NCBI RefSeq assembly: GCF_022832385.1
Contig: NZ_JALHLE010000018.1
Span: forward strand, 96,627 to 160,626
Direction: 5' to 3'
DNA: 64,000 bases
DNA from: Novosphingobium album (ex Hu et al. 2023)
GTDB taxonomy: Bacteria; Pseudomonadota; Alphaproteobacteria; Sphingomonadales; Sphingomonadaceae
Below are positions 41,126 to 49,176 of this stretch, piece by piece. How positions within the stretch are numbered: the first letter of the stretch is position 1; the number at the start of each line of letters is the position of its first letter. The notes below the pieces were generated by a model. The model saw only the letters and a list, made by a program, of their open reading frames with translations. It was not told the DNA's origin and made no database searches. A program made the position numbers and the translations under genes.

Positions 41126-42664
41126 ATGGAAATGGGGCCGATCATGCCGATGGCCGGGGGCAGCGCGAAGCTGGCGCGATGGTGGCCGGTGCTCATTCTG
41201 CTCGCTGTCGTCCCGTTGCTCTATCCCGGTATACCCCCGCTAACAGACCTTCCGGGGCACATGGCACGTATCATGGTGCAGATGGACGGCGGGCGCACAG
41301 CCGACATCGCACGGTGGTACAGCTTCCAGTGGAACCTGATCCCCAACCTCGGCACCGATCTGCTGGCCTGGCTGATCGAACCTGTCCTGGGTCTCGAACC
41401 GGCGATGAAGGTGATCGTGATCCTCATCGTTGCGCTCCAGAGCGTGGGGTACCTTCTGCTGGCGCGCGCGGCGCATGGCCAGGTTACGGCAACCGCGCTG
41501 TTCGCACTGCCATTGACCTACGGATCCCCGTTGCAGCTCGGATTCCTGAACTTCTCGCTCGCGACGGCGCTGGCGACGCTCGGGCTGGCATTGTGGATCA
41601 GCCCGCGCATGGCCGTGCGCCCGCGGCTGCGCTATGCGATATTCAGCCTGATCGCATGCGCCGTGTGGATCAGCCATCTGGCGGGCTGGGCCATGCTTTG
41701 CGTCATGGTGGGATGCTGTGAACTGGCCGTCCGCTACGAACGGACGCAGCGCTTCTGGACGGCGCTGGCAGGAGGGTTCGCTGCGTGCTCTTGCCTGCTC
41801 CTTCCACAGGTGCTGAGCCTGCTGTGGCCGGCTGCCCCGGCGCACTTGCCGAGCTACGGGTTCTTCCGGCTTGCTGAAAAGCTCTATTTCCTGACCAGCG
41901 TCCTGGCCGATCGCTGGACGATGTTCGATGTCGCGGCAGCCTTCGTGCTGGTCGTGCTGATCCTGCTGACGTGGTGGTCGCGCAGCTTCGCCATGCACAA
42001 GGGGCTGGCATTGAGCGCCATCGCTCTGTTCGCGCTGTTGTGGCTGCTGCCCGGCAAGGTAATCGGGGCCCGTTTCGCAGACATGCGGCTGGTTCCCACG
42101 ATATTTGCTCTCGCGATCATTGCCGTGCGGCCGAAGTTTTCCGGCCCTCCTCTGAAATGGCTCACCATCGCGGGGCTGGTCTTCTTCGGCGTCAGGCTCG
42201 CCGGGACCACCGCCAGCATGGCGTTGTGGGACAGGCAGTTCAAGCAGGAGCTGGCCGTGCTGGACAGCGTGCCGCGCGGATCGCAGCTCATCTCGTTCGA
42301 TGCACTGCCTTGCCGCACATTCCTGCTGCAGGACCGCGTGCGCGACCTGCACTTCCCCAGCTTCGCGCTCACGCGACGCCATGCCTTTGCGAATGACCAG
42401 TTCGCCGTCACCGGCGGGCACCTGCTGGCCATTCACAATCCCGAGGCGATGCCCTTCGACCGCGATCCCTCGTCAATCGAGATCGGGGAGCCGTGCATGG
42501 GAGAAATTCCGGTCCTTGCCAGCGTGGCCAGGGTTTCCCCGGCAGTTCCTTACCTGTGGATCGTGTGGCACACGCCTGAACTGGTCGTGCCCGGCTGGCA
42601 GCCGGTGGCGCGCTCGGGTGTATCCGTCCTCTACCGCAGGCCTTCCGGCCGCAAGGCGGAATAG
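41126..42664 (+). CDS. Polytopic membrane protein, GT-C-like (function unknown)
   Basis: 512 aa with about ten predicted membrane segments, including WWPVLILLAVVPLLYPGIPP, VIVILIVALQSVGYLLLARA, LGLALWISPRM, FSLIACAVWISHLAGWAMLC, AAFVLVVLILLTWW, LSAIALFALLWLLPGKVIGA and WLTIAGLVFFGVRLAGT. After helix 1 comes PLTDLPGHMARI, an acidic loop in the position where GT-C glycosyltransferases keep a catalytic Asp. A soluble ~110-residue C-terminus follows. The pattern suggests a lipid-linked sugar transferase or envelope polymer protein, but no named family was recognised. It starts opposite the OGT-like gene, 206 bases away. ATG 41144 is an alternative start. Confidence 0.75.
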   Translation: MEMGPIMPMAGGSAKLARWWPVLILLAVVPLLYPGIPPLTDLPGHMARIMVQMDGGRTADIARWYSFQWNLIPNLGTDLLAWLIEPVLGLEPAMKVIVILIVALQSVGYLLLARAAHGQVTATALFALPLTYGSPLQLGFLNFSLATALATLGLALWISPRMAVRPRLRYAIFSLIACAVWISHLAGWAMLCVMVGCCELAVRYERTQRFWTALAGGFAACSCLLLPQVLSLLWPAAPAHLPSYGFFRLAEKLYFLTSVLADRWTMFDVAAAFVLVVLILLTWWSRSFAMHKGLALSAIALFALLWLLPGKVIGARFADMRLVPTIFALAIIAVRPKFSGPPLKWLTIAGLVFFGVRLAGTTASMALWDRQFKQELAVLDSVPRGSQLISFDALPCRTFLLQDRVRDLHFPSFALTRRHAFANDQFAVTGGHLLAIHNPEAMPFDRDPSSIEIGEPCMGEIPVLASVARVSPAVPYLWIVWHTPELVVPGWQPVARSGVSVLYRRPSGRKAE

Positions 42665-42731
42665 ATCGTGCGCGTGGCTGTCGCTGCAGCCTGCCGCCCG
42701 TACAGGTAAAGTGATAATCCGGGCAGGCGCG

Positions 42732-42990
42732 AACCGCTTGGGCGGGATCGCGGCGCCGATGTTCCTTGTCAGCGGTACCGATCTGGTCATTGCATGCTGC
42801 AAAGCGGATATCATCGTGACGTCGGTCGGCGATCCTACCGTCAATGCGCCGCTGGCACAGGACCATGGCCTGCTGCATTTTCACGACGCGACGACGATTC
42901 GCTTCGCCGAAAAAGCCGCATCGGCCGGTGTGGACGGGATCGTCTGCATCGGAGCGCGCGGCGGCGGCCACGCAGGCACCTGCAGAACGG
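42732..42990 (+). pseudogene. Nitronate monooxygenase remnant (internally deleted)
   Basis: One frame reads RLGGIAAPMFLVSGTDLVIACCKA, the N-terminal signature of nitronate monooxygenase (2-nitropropane dioxygenase). It then runs directly into DIIVTSVGDPTVNAPLAQ, HFHDATTIRFAEKAASAGVD and RGGGHAGT, which normally begin some 50 or more residues later. The N-terminal strand and the FMN-binding middle are thus fused across a deletion, and the C-terminal half is missing. It has no plausible start site of its own and is a decayed gene. The flanking ~300 bases (to 43231) contain nothing else I can support. Confidence 0.7.
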
Positions 42991-43231
42991 TAGTGCCTCA
43001 GTTGGAATTTTCAGCGTTGCGCTTCTTGATCCGTGCGCGTCATTGCGGTGTCTCAGCCCAGAGGATCATCATTATATTTCAGCGTATTTTCGCTGTTTAT
43101 ACGGCCCAGATTTCACTTTTTTGCGCGCCGATGGGCGCTGCCAACGCAAACTGCCTGCCAGGTGTGCCAGTGACTGAACCGGTCTTCATTGCCCGGCTTG
43201 AGCATCGCCGGGGCCATAACAGATCCTGACT

Positions 43232-44389
43232 TCAAATCGATTTTGGCCGGAACATCATCCCCGCCTGGTCGATCGCTGCCACGGCCGCTGCCATATCCGG
43301 CGTCTCGTCGGGGTCGTCGAAACCGAAGTAGTCGTTCTCGCCCAGCGCCTGAACGACGATGCCGTCACGCCGGGCCAGTACGTAAAGGTGATTATAGAAG
43401 ACGCCATAGTTGACGCCCGGCTGGGGCAGCAGCCAGGCGATCTGCCCGCGCACCGGCACTATGCTCTCATCGCCGAACAAGGCCCGCGCCGCATAGCCGG
43501 TGCAATTGAGGATCGTTGTTTCCCGGATGTGCCGCAGATCCTTGACGCTCTCCAGTTCAGCATGAACGAAGCGTCCGCCGCTCGCTTCGAACTCCGCTTC
43601 GAGCTGCCGGCAATATTGCGCGACGTTGAAGGTCATCTGTGTGTTGCGGCGCGCATAGGGAATGGCGAATGGATTGTCCTCTGGCGCGACGTTTTGCATG
43701 TCCGGGACGAGATCGCCGGTAACATGATCCAGCTCGAGGAACCGTGGCCGCCCATCGGGAGTCGACGGTTTGTGCGGCCCGGGCGGCTCGTCGCTCAGGA
43801 ACCAGCGGGGCGTCCATTCGACGGGACTGCCTGCAACACCCAGATAGCTCTGGTGCATGGCATAGCTCGCCCGCGCCACTTTCTCCCACCAGTCGCCGAA
43901 ACCGGGCGCGACCTGATCTTCCATGCCGATGCGCGAGGACGGCGTCCACGACCCCGTCGCATAGCCCGAGCGGATCTGGGGAAAGCGCTCCTTGGTGTAG
44001 ATGGTAACCTTCGCACCCATGCGCTGCGCCGTTATTGCGCTGGTGAGACCGATGGCCCCCGCGCCGATAACGGCAATGTCCCTTGCACCTGTTGCGATCG
44101 CCAGCGGTACCGCCTGCTGCGCCGACCCCCAGCTCAGCGACCAGCCGCTGCCGCCATGGCCATAGTGGTGCACTACGGTCTTGCCGCTTATCCTCTCGGC
44201 CTCGATCCGCGGGCCCGCGGCGCGGAACGGCCGCAAACAGACTGTGACGCGATACATACGGTCGCGCCGCGCATCGACGGGAATGAGCGGTTCGGGCAGC
44301 GCAAAGCGGCCCGTCTGCGCGCGCAAAACTGTTGGTCCGGCAAGCGCAGCAAGGCTGCCGCCAACGATCAGGCTACGCCTGTCGAGCAT
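43232..44389 (-). CDS. FAD-dependent oxidoreductase (D-amino-acid oxidase family), Tat-exported
   Basis: 385 aa. The N-terminus DRRSLIVGGSLAALAGPTVL is a twin-arginine signal. Unusually, ~90 residues precede the FAD-binding motif DIAVIGAGAIGLTSAITAQR (near residue 103). The DAO-type substrate domain follows, with GYATGSWTPSSR, a MTFNVAQYCRQLEAEFEASG block, and the C-terminal NYGVFYNHLYVLARRDGIVVQALGEN that closes the active site. It should oxidise an amine or D-amino acid in the periplasm, folded with FAD before export. It is a single gene; the upstream 209 bases hold no gene. Confidence 0.85.
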   Translation of the reverse strand: MLDRRSLIVGGSLAALAGPTVLRAQTGRFALPEPLIPVDARRDRMYRVTVCLRPFRAAGPRIEAERISGKTVVHHYGHGGSGWSLSWGSAQQAVPLAIATGARDIAVIGAGAIGLTSAITAQRMGAKVTIYTKERFPQIRSGYATGSWTPSSRIGMEDQVAPGFGDWWEKVARASYAMHQSYLGVAGSPVEWTPRWFLSDEPPGPHKPSTPDGRPRFLELDHVTGDLVPDMQNVAPEDNPFAIPYARRNTQMTFNVAQYCRQLEAEFEASGGRFVHAELESVKDLRHIRETTILNCTGYAARALFGDESIVPVRGQIAWLLPQPGVNYGVFYNHLYVLARRDGIVVQALGENDYFGFDDPDETPDMAAAVAAIDQAGMMFRPKSI

Positions 44390-44598
44390 GATGTGTTCCC
44401 CCCGGATTTATGGTGATGCGCCGATCATGGCGCGCTCGCCATGGAATGCAAGTTTGGAGTTGCGGCGATGCAGCGCAGAGCCCCGGCCGACCTGCAATGG
44501 GGTACAGTGAAGCCATTTGGCTGAGAGGCGAGGCCGTGTCTGCCGGCCGCTCGGAACAATGGCAGGAACGCGTTCCGCTACTTCCATTCATCGCAAGA
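44390..44598. other. Intergenic region between the DAO-like and PepSY genes
   Basis: 209 bases carrying the promoter of the DAO-like gene (minus) and the 3' end of the PepSY operon. A short GCGCC-GATCAT-GGCGC hairpin lies near 44418. Nothing else is supported. Confidence 0.4.
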
Positions 44599-46083
44599 TC
44601 ATTTGGGCAGTGGCGTCAATGAAGGTTTGCGTTCGCCGGCTTTGCCTGATTTGCGCCGTTCCAGTGCGAGAAGCACAAGCACTGTGCCTGCCAAGGCCAG
44701 CGATGCATCGATCACAACCGAACTTGCGGGGTGGGCACTCGCAAGAGCGAAGTGCCCGACACCGGTAGCAAAAAGCCCGCAGCCAAGGGCCGCGCGCTGG
44801 CGCCGCAAGGTGGGTTCACCCGGCCGGACCGCTGCCAGCAGGCAACAGAGCATGAGTATCCCCCAGAATACCGGGACTAGCGGAGCCTGGGCACCTGCGA
44901 ATGTGCGCAACCAATAGACGAGGACGATCGCCATAGGGCTGCCCCAGATGACTGCGCCCCACATCGCTTCGAGCCTTGGTGAAGGATAGCCGCGCGAGCG
45001 GCGCTTCATCAGCCAGAGAGTTGTGCCGGTGGAGATGACCGCGCACAGGGCAAGTCCGAAGACGAAATAGGCAAGCACGACCGGCGCGCCGCCGAAGGTG
45101 CCGAAGTGCAGTTTGTAGATCGAGGCGATCGCTTGCCTGCCGCTTGGTCCGTCGGAAAGGCCAACGTGCCCCAGATACTGCCCCTGACCGTCGAACAGAT
45201 AGGTTTCACCGTAGATCAGGCGGCGGTCGTGGCTGGCGAGCACTTCTATGCGCTGGCCGGTGGTGCCGGGATCCTCGACGGTCACGTAGGTGACGCGATG
45301 CTGCGGTTGATGTTCTGCCATCCAGGCAAGAGCGCGATCGGCACGGGCCATGGGCGCCGGCCGGGTATCGGCCTTGGGTTCCGCGCCGAACAGCGGGGCA
45401 TAAGAGGCCTCGAATTCGCCCTGATAGCGTTCCTGCGCGATACCGAGAAAGACCAGTTCTCCAAGGCCCAGGATCGCGCCGGTAAATCCAAGGACTGCAA
45501 CGAAGGGAAGCAGCCAGACGCCGAAGCGATTGTGCAGGTCCGAGCGGCTCAGTTGCGGCCGTCCGCGCAACCGCATGCGGAAGGCGTCGCGAAAGATGCG
45601 CGGATGGGCCAGCACCCCTGTCACGGTCGCGCCGCAGAGCATTACTCCCAGCGTGCCGGTGGCCAGAAGCCCCCAGAACTGCGGCAGGTTCAGGTAATAA
45701 TGGAGGAACAGGACGAATTCCGTCCAGACGTGCGCTTCCGGCGCGTCGTAGTTGCCGGATGCATCGACATAGGCCGCGCCATTGTCCGTGGTGATGACGA
45801 CGCGCGGCAGGCCATCCGTCGGCAGGTGGATGAAGGCATGGGTGGTTGGCTTGCCCTGCCGCGCGACGATGCTTTCCAGAGCGTGTTGCGCAGCGATGGG
45901 GCTGATGGAAGGCATCTCTGCGGCGGCCGGTTCCTCCCAGCGCTGCAGATATTCCTGGAGAACGGCCAAGGCGCCGGACAAGCACACGAGATAGAGCGCT
46001 GCACTGATCAGCAGGCCGATCGCGGCATGGCCTGACAGGGCTCGCCTTACGAGTGCTCCGGCCCGTTTTATACCGTCAGCCAT
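44599..46083 (-). CDS. PepSY-associated transmembrane protein (iron-regulated reductase-like)
   Basis: 494 aa from ATG 46083, overlapping the upstream gene by 16 bases. The first helix AIGLLISAALYLVCLSGALAV is near residue 20. VWTEFVLFLHYYLNLPQFWG and FVFGLALCAVISTGTTLWLM are further helices with His suitable for haem, and a periplasmic PepSY region lies between (QHRVTYVTVEDPGTTGQRIE). DLHNRFGVWLLPFVAVLGFTG matches the PepSY_TM consensus. Such proteins (FpvG/PiuB-like) accompany TonB siderophore receptors and are thought to reduce siderophore-bound iron in the periplasm. Third gene of the operon receptor-DUF-PepSY. Confidence 0.87.
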   Translation of the reverse strand: MADGIKRAGALVRRALSGHAAIGLLISAALYLVCLSGALAVLQEYLQRWEEPAAAEMPSISPIAAQHALESIVARQGKPTTHAFIHLPTDGLPRVVITTDNGAAYVDASGNYDAPEAHVWTEFVLFLHYYLNLPQFWGLLATGTLGVMLCGATVTGVLAHPRIFRDAFRMRLRGRPQLSRSDLHNRFGVWLLPFVAVLGFTGAILGLGELVFLGIAQERYQGEFEASYAPLFGAEPKADTRPAPMARADRALAWMAEHQPQHRVTYVTVEDPGTTGQRIEVLASHDRRLIYGETYLFDGQGQYLGHVGLSDGPSGRQAIASIYKLHFGTFGGAPVVLAYFVFGLALCAVISTGTTLWLMKRRSRGYPSPRLEAMWGAVIWGSPMAIVLVYWLRTFAGAQAPLVPVFWGILMLCCLLAAVRPGEPTLRRQRAALGCGLFATGVGHFALASAHPASSVVIDASLALAGTVLVLLALERRKSGKAGERKPSLTPLPK

Positions 46084-46628
46084 ACGATGCTTCCCAGAAT
46101 CAGAGCCGCGAGGGGCGCCATGGCCATTGCGGCCAGCCGGGTGCAGATCATCTGCCAGCTTGCTGCGGCAAGCCACAGCAACGGGCAGAGGAACAGCGCC
46201 AGTGCCGTGGTGTTGGCTTCGCTGATGCCTGCACGGAACAGGGCCCGCTGCACTGTCCATGCAAGCCACAGCGAAGCAGCAAGATCGAGCACCACGACAA
46301 TCCCGAAGACGCCCAGACGACGGCAGGCATCTGGCCAGCTGACCGGTACGGGCGGAAGCGGAAGCGCAACCCTGTCCCGCGTCGTGCACCCTGGCGGAGG
46401 CGTGGTCAGCGCAGCGTGGGCCAGTACCAGCGAGGCGCTGGCCATGGTGGCTGTCGTGCCTGCCGCGAGGCCCCAGGCCCCTTCACCGGACATCAGCGTG
46501 ATGGCGGCAGAGGCCATGGCCACCCATGCCATAATCACGGGCGGGCGCCTGTATTGCCATCCGTATCGCAGCAGCCATGGTCCGGACGCGCACAACAGCA
46601 ATGCACCGGTGAGGGCGAGCACGGTCAT
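46068..46628 (-). CDS. Membrane protein between receptor and PepSY genes (DUF3325/DUF3649-like?)
   Basis: 186 aa from ATG 46628, two bases after the receptor stop. Four or five membrane segments are visible: TVLALTGALLLCASGPWLLR, VIMAWVAMASAAITLM, LAAGTTATMASASLVLAHAA, VFGIVVVLDLAASLWLAWTV and LAAMAMAPLAALILGSIVWL. In related iron-uptake operons the genes between a TonB receptor and a PepSY protein encode the small membrane proteins DUF3325 and DUF3649. The first and second halves here resemble each in layout, so this may be a fusion of the two, but that is a guess. Overlap with the next gene shows tight coupling. Confidence 0.65.
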   Translation of the reverse strand: MTVLALTGALLLCASGPWLLRYGWQYRRPPVIMAWVAMASAAITLMSGEGAWGLAAGTTATMASASLVLAHAALTTPPPGCTTRDRVALPLPPVPVSWPDACRRLGVFGIVVVLDLAASLWLAWTVQRALFRAGISEANTTALALFLCPLLWLAAASWQMICTRLAAMAMAPLAALILGSIVWLTV

Positions 46629-46630
46629 GG

Positions 46631-48799
46631 TCAGAAGTTTACGCCGATCGTGCCGCTGACCGTGCGGGGCGCCCCGTAATAGGCCTGATCCCATTGCAGA
46701 CTGGACCAGTACTTCACGTTGGTCACGTTATCGGCGTTCAGCGACAGAGATACATTCTTGAGTACTTGGTAGCGGGCCATCAGATCGACGATGGCGTAGC
46801 CCTTCTGCCTCACCACGGCGTCTTCGCCATCGGCGGTGAAGGCCTCGAAAACGTGATGGATCTTGCTCTGGTAGCGCGCGGATACGCCCATGCGCAGCTT
46901 GTCAAACGAGGGCGGAGAATAGATCGCGCTGACTCTCACCGTGTGGCGCGGGATGAAGGTGCGCGCGGCATTGCCTTCATCGTCCTCGATATGCGCATAG
47001 GCGTAGCCGCCCGTGAGCTGCAGGCCCGGCATGGCTTCACCCGCGATATCAACCTCGACGCCCTTCGATGCGGCATCGACGCCTTCGTAGAGGGTCTGGC
47101 CCAGCGTCGCGTCAAATCCGAGCGATTCGGCTACATTCTTCTGATTGGTCTTGAACAGCGCGATGCCCGCGGTCAGCTTGCCGCTGTTCCATTCGCCTTT
47201 GAGACCGGCTTCGAATGTATTTCCTTCGAGAGGGTCGAGGACCGAGCCGTTCTGGTCCAGGTAGACTTGCGGACTGAAGATCGTGGCATAGCTGGCATAA
47301 GCGGTAAGGTTGCCGGTCAGGTCGAAGGTCAGGCCAGCAAAGGGAAGGAATTTGGTGCGGTCGAAGGCGTAAGGTGTGCTGTAGGAGGTGCCGGTGCGCT
47401 CGGCGTGGGTCACGTTTCCGCCGAGCATGACCTTGACCGGATCGGCCAGTGACAGACGCAGGAGGCCATAAGCGCTCGTGATCCTGGTGGTGTAGTCGGC
47501 GCGCAGTGAGTAGGCGCTCCAGTCCGGGTACGGGAACGTGCCTGAAAATGCCGTGCTGCCGGGAAGCGAAACGCCGATCGCGCTGGCGTCTGTCGCCTCG
47601 CTTTCGGTCAGATCGGACCGGCCGTAGTTTACCCCCAGAACCACGTCGTGCTCACGCCCGGCAAGGCGCAGCTTGCCGGTCACGTGGGCATCGATCGTCG
47701 TCTCGCGCAGGCTGTCGAGATAGGCTCCGGGATAGGAATAGAGGCCAAGACCGGTTTCCTGATCCTGTGCACCATAGACATAGAACAGCTTGGCGTCCTG
47801 ATCGCGTGCCCGGCGCAGGACCGAGACCTTGGCTTGCCAGCCGCCGCCGAAATCATGGACTATGTCGGAAAAGAAGTTGCGGTCGATCGTATCCCAGCGC
47901 GACCACGGCTGCGCGGTATTGGCAGAGCGCGAATAGCTGGTGGTCGAGCCATCGGCATAGAGGAATGGCAGCGCGCCCCAGCTTGCGCCGCGCGGATCGG
48001 TCTCCTGCCAGGAATAGCCTGCGGTAAGAACCGTGTCCGGGCCAAGGTCTGCGGCGGCGGCACCGTAAAGGGTCAGGCGCGAGCTGTGGTAGTAGTCGAG
48101 ATGAGAGTCCCCGCTGTCATAGGCGCCCACGAAGCGTGTGCGGATGCTGCCGTCGCTGGTGAGCGGGGTGTTGACGTCTACATCGCCGCGGATGTGATCG
48201 AACGAGCCGTAGCTCAGCGTGGCATAACCGCCAAGTTCAGTGGTTGGCCGCTTTCGGACGAAGTTGATGGCGGCGGAGGGATTGCCGGTCATCGACAGCA
48301 GACCGGTGGCACCGCGCACCACTTCCACCCGGTCGAACAGGGCGGTGTCGATCTGTCCGGTCTGGAGGCCATAGCTGAGCGGCTGGCCGATACCGTCGAA
48401 CTGGAAGTTGACGATGTCGAATCCGCGGGCGTTGTAGTAGGTGCGGTCCGTTTCCGAGCTTTCGACGTTCACGCCGGTCGTCTGGCGCAGGATGTCATCC
48501 ACGGTATCGAGTTGAAAGTCCTCGATCTGGGCGCGGGTCACGATGCTCACGGCCTGCGGTGTCTCGCGCAGGGAAAGGTCGAGGCGCGCTGTCGAGCCTT
48601 GACCCTTGATCACGTAGTCGTCGGGAATGGCGCCAGTAACGACGATCTCGCCATTCCGGAGTTGAGGTCCTGAATCTGCAGCATGGGCTGCGCCAACTGC
48701 AAACTCCCCGGCCAGTAGTGCCACTGCTGCCATGGAGCCGCGCCGCAACAGGACAGGGCGCCAATTCCTCGGAAGCGAAGTGGGCTGGGCTAAGTGCAT
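46631..48799 (-). CDS. TonB-dependent siderophore receptor
   Basis: 722 aa. Signal peptide SMAAVALLAGEFAVGAAHAA. The TonB box/plug start is GEIVVTGAIPDDYVIKGQG. The siderophore-receptor plug motifs are LSLRETPQAVSIVTRAQIED, ILRQTTGVNVESSETDR, YYNARGFDIVNFQFDGIGQP and VEVVRGATGLLSMTGNPSAAINFVRKRP. The beta-barrel ends in the terminal aromatic F (GTIGVNF). It should bring a ferric siderophore (FhuE/FpvA/FoxA-type) across the outer membrane. It is the first gene of an operon with a PepSY iron-reductase-type protein, and a Fur-box-like palindrome lies 20 bases upstream of its start. Confidence 0.93.
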   Translation of the reverse strand: MHLAQPTSLPRNWRPVLLRRGSMAAVALLAGEFAVGAAHAADSGPQLRNGEIVVTGAIPDDYVIKGQGSTARLDLSLRETPQAVSIVTRAQIEDFQLDTVDDILRQTTGVNVESSETDRTYYNARGFDIVNFQFDGIGQPLSYGLQTGQIDTALFDRVEVVRGATGLLSMTGNPSAAINFVRKRPTTELGGYATLSYGSFDHIRGDVDVNTPLTSDGSIRTRFVGAYDSGDSHLDYYHSSRLTLYGAAAADLGPDTVLTAGYSWQETDPRGASWGALPFLYADGSTTSYSRSANTAQPWSRWDTIDRNFFSDIVHDFGGGWQAKVSVLRRARDQDAKLFYVYGAQDQETGLGLYSYPGAYLDSLRETTIDAHVTGKLRLAGREHDVVLGVNYGRSDLTESEATDASAIGVSLPGSTAFSGTFPYPDWSAYSLRADYTTRITSAYGLLRLSLADPVKVMLGGNVTHAERTGTSYSTPYAFDRTKFLPFAGLTFDLTGNLTAYASYATIFSPQVYLDQNGSVLDPLEGNTFEAGLKGEWNSGKLTAGIALFKTNQKNVAESLGFDATLGQTLYEGVDAASKGVEVDIAGEAMPGLQLTGGYAYAHIEDDEGNAARTFIPRHTVRVSAIYSPPSFDKLRMGVSARYQSKIHHVFEAFTADGEDAVVRQKGYAIVDLMARYQVLKNVSLSLNADNVTNVKYWSSLQWDQAYYGAPRTVSGTIGVNF

Positions 48800-48818
48800 T
48801 GACGGCTCCTATGATGCT

Positions 48819-48837
48819 AACGCGAATCACTCGCAAT
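48819..48837 (-). promoter_or_regulatory. Fur-box-like inverted repeat before the siderophore receptor
   Basis: On the minus strand the 19-mer reads ATTGCGAGTGATTCGCGTT, a 9-1-9 interrupted palindrome with 6 of 9 arm positions matching and clear GCGA/TCGC half-sites. It resembles alphaproteobacterial Fur sites and lies 20-38 bases upstream of the receptor start, where it would overlap the promoter. Confidence 0.5.
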
Positions 48838-48839
48838 AA

Positions 48840-49176
48840 TAGTGCTCTCATAAGGGCGTCGAACCTTATCAATCAATAGAGGGGTGGCATTTTCCGGAAT
48901 TCGGCAGTGTCTGAAATGGAAACGGGCTCGTCCGCAGACCCGGGTGAGACCCTGCCCGGGCCGAAGGCAAATGTGTTGCCCTCGTCATGGGGCGACCCAA
49001 GTTCCGATGTTGGCTTTTCCGCGTGCTTTCGCGCGCTCAGGCTTTTCCTGGAGCGGCTTGTTCGCTGCGATTCAATGCTCAACGGAAGACGCGTGGCCTA
49101 CCGCTTTCGGCAAGCGGGACGGACACGCTGAACAGCCGCCATGCGGCGCCAGCGCTCACATGTTGCTGTCCGCCGG
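48840..49176. other. Non-coding gap between the iron-uptake and efflux operons
   Basis: About 340 bases. A GC-rich double palindrome is present near 48940-48965 (ACCCGGGT and GCCCGGGC). Open frames here have no codon bias or start sites that convince me. The region should contain the receptor promoter; otherwise I see nothing. Confidence 0.45.

Noticed and set aside
42300..42731. Upstream extension of the nitronate monooxygenase frame
   Set aside because: It overlaps the end of the polytopic membrane-protein gene in another frame and carries no family signature.
47648..48673. Open frame on + opposite the siderophore receptor
   Set aside because: Antisense shadow; composition only reflects the GC-rich receptor codons.
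48930..49170. Riboswitch (TPP, cobalamin, FMN or glycine) before the efflux operon
   Set aside because: Conserved core sequences of these classes were looked for by eye and not found; the palindromes are simple GC-rich repeats.
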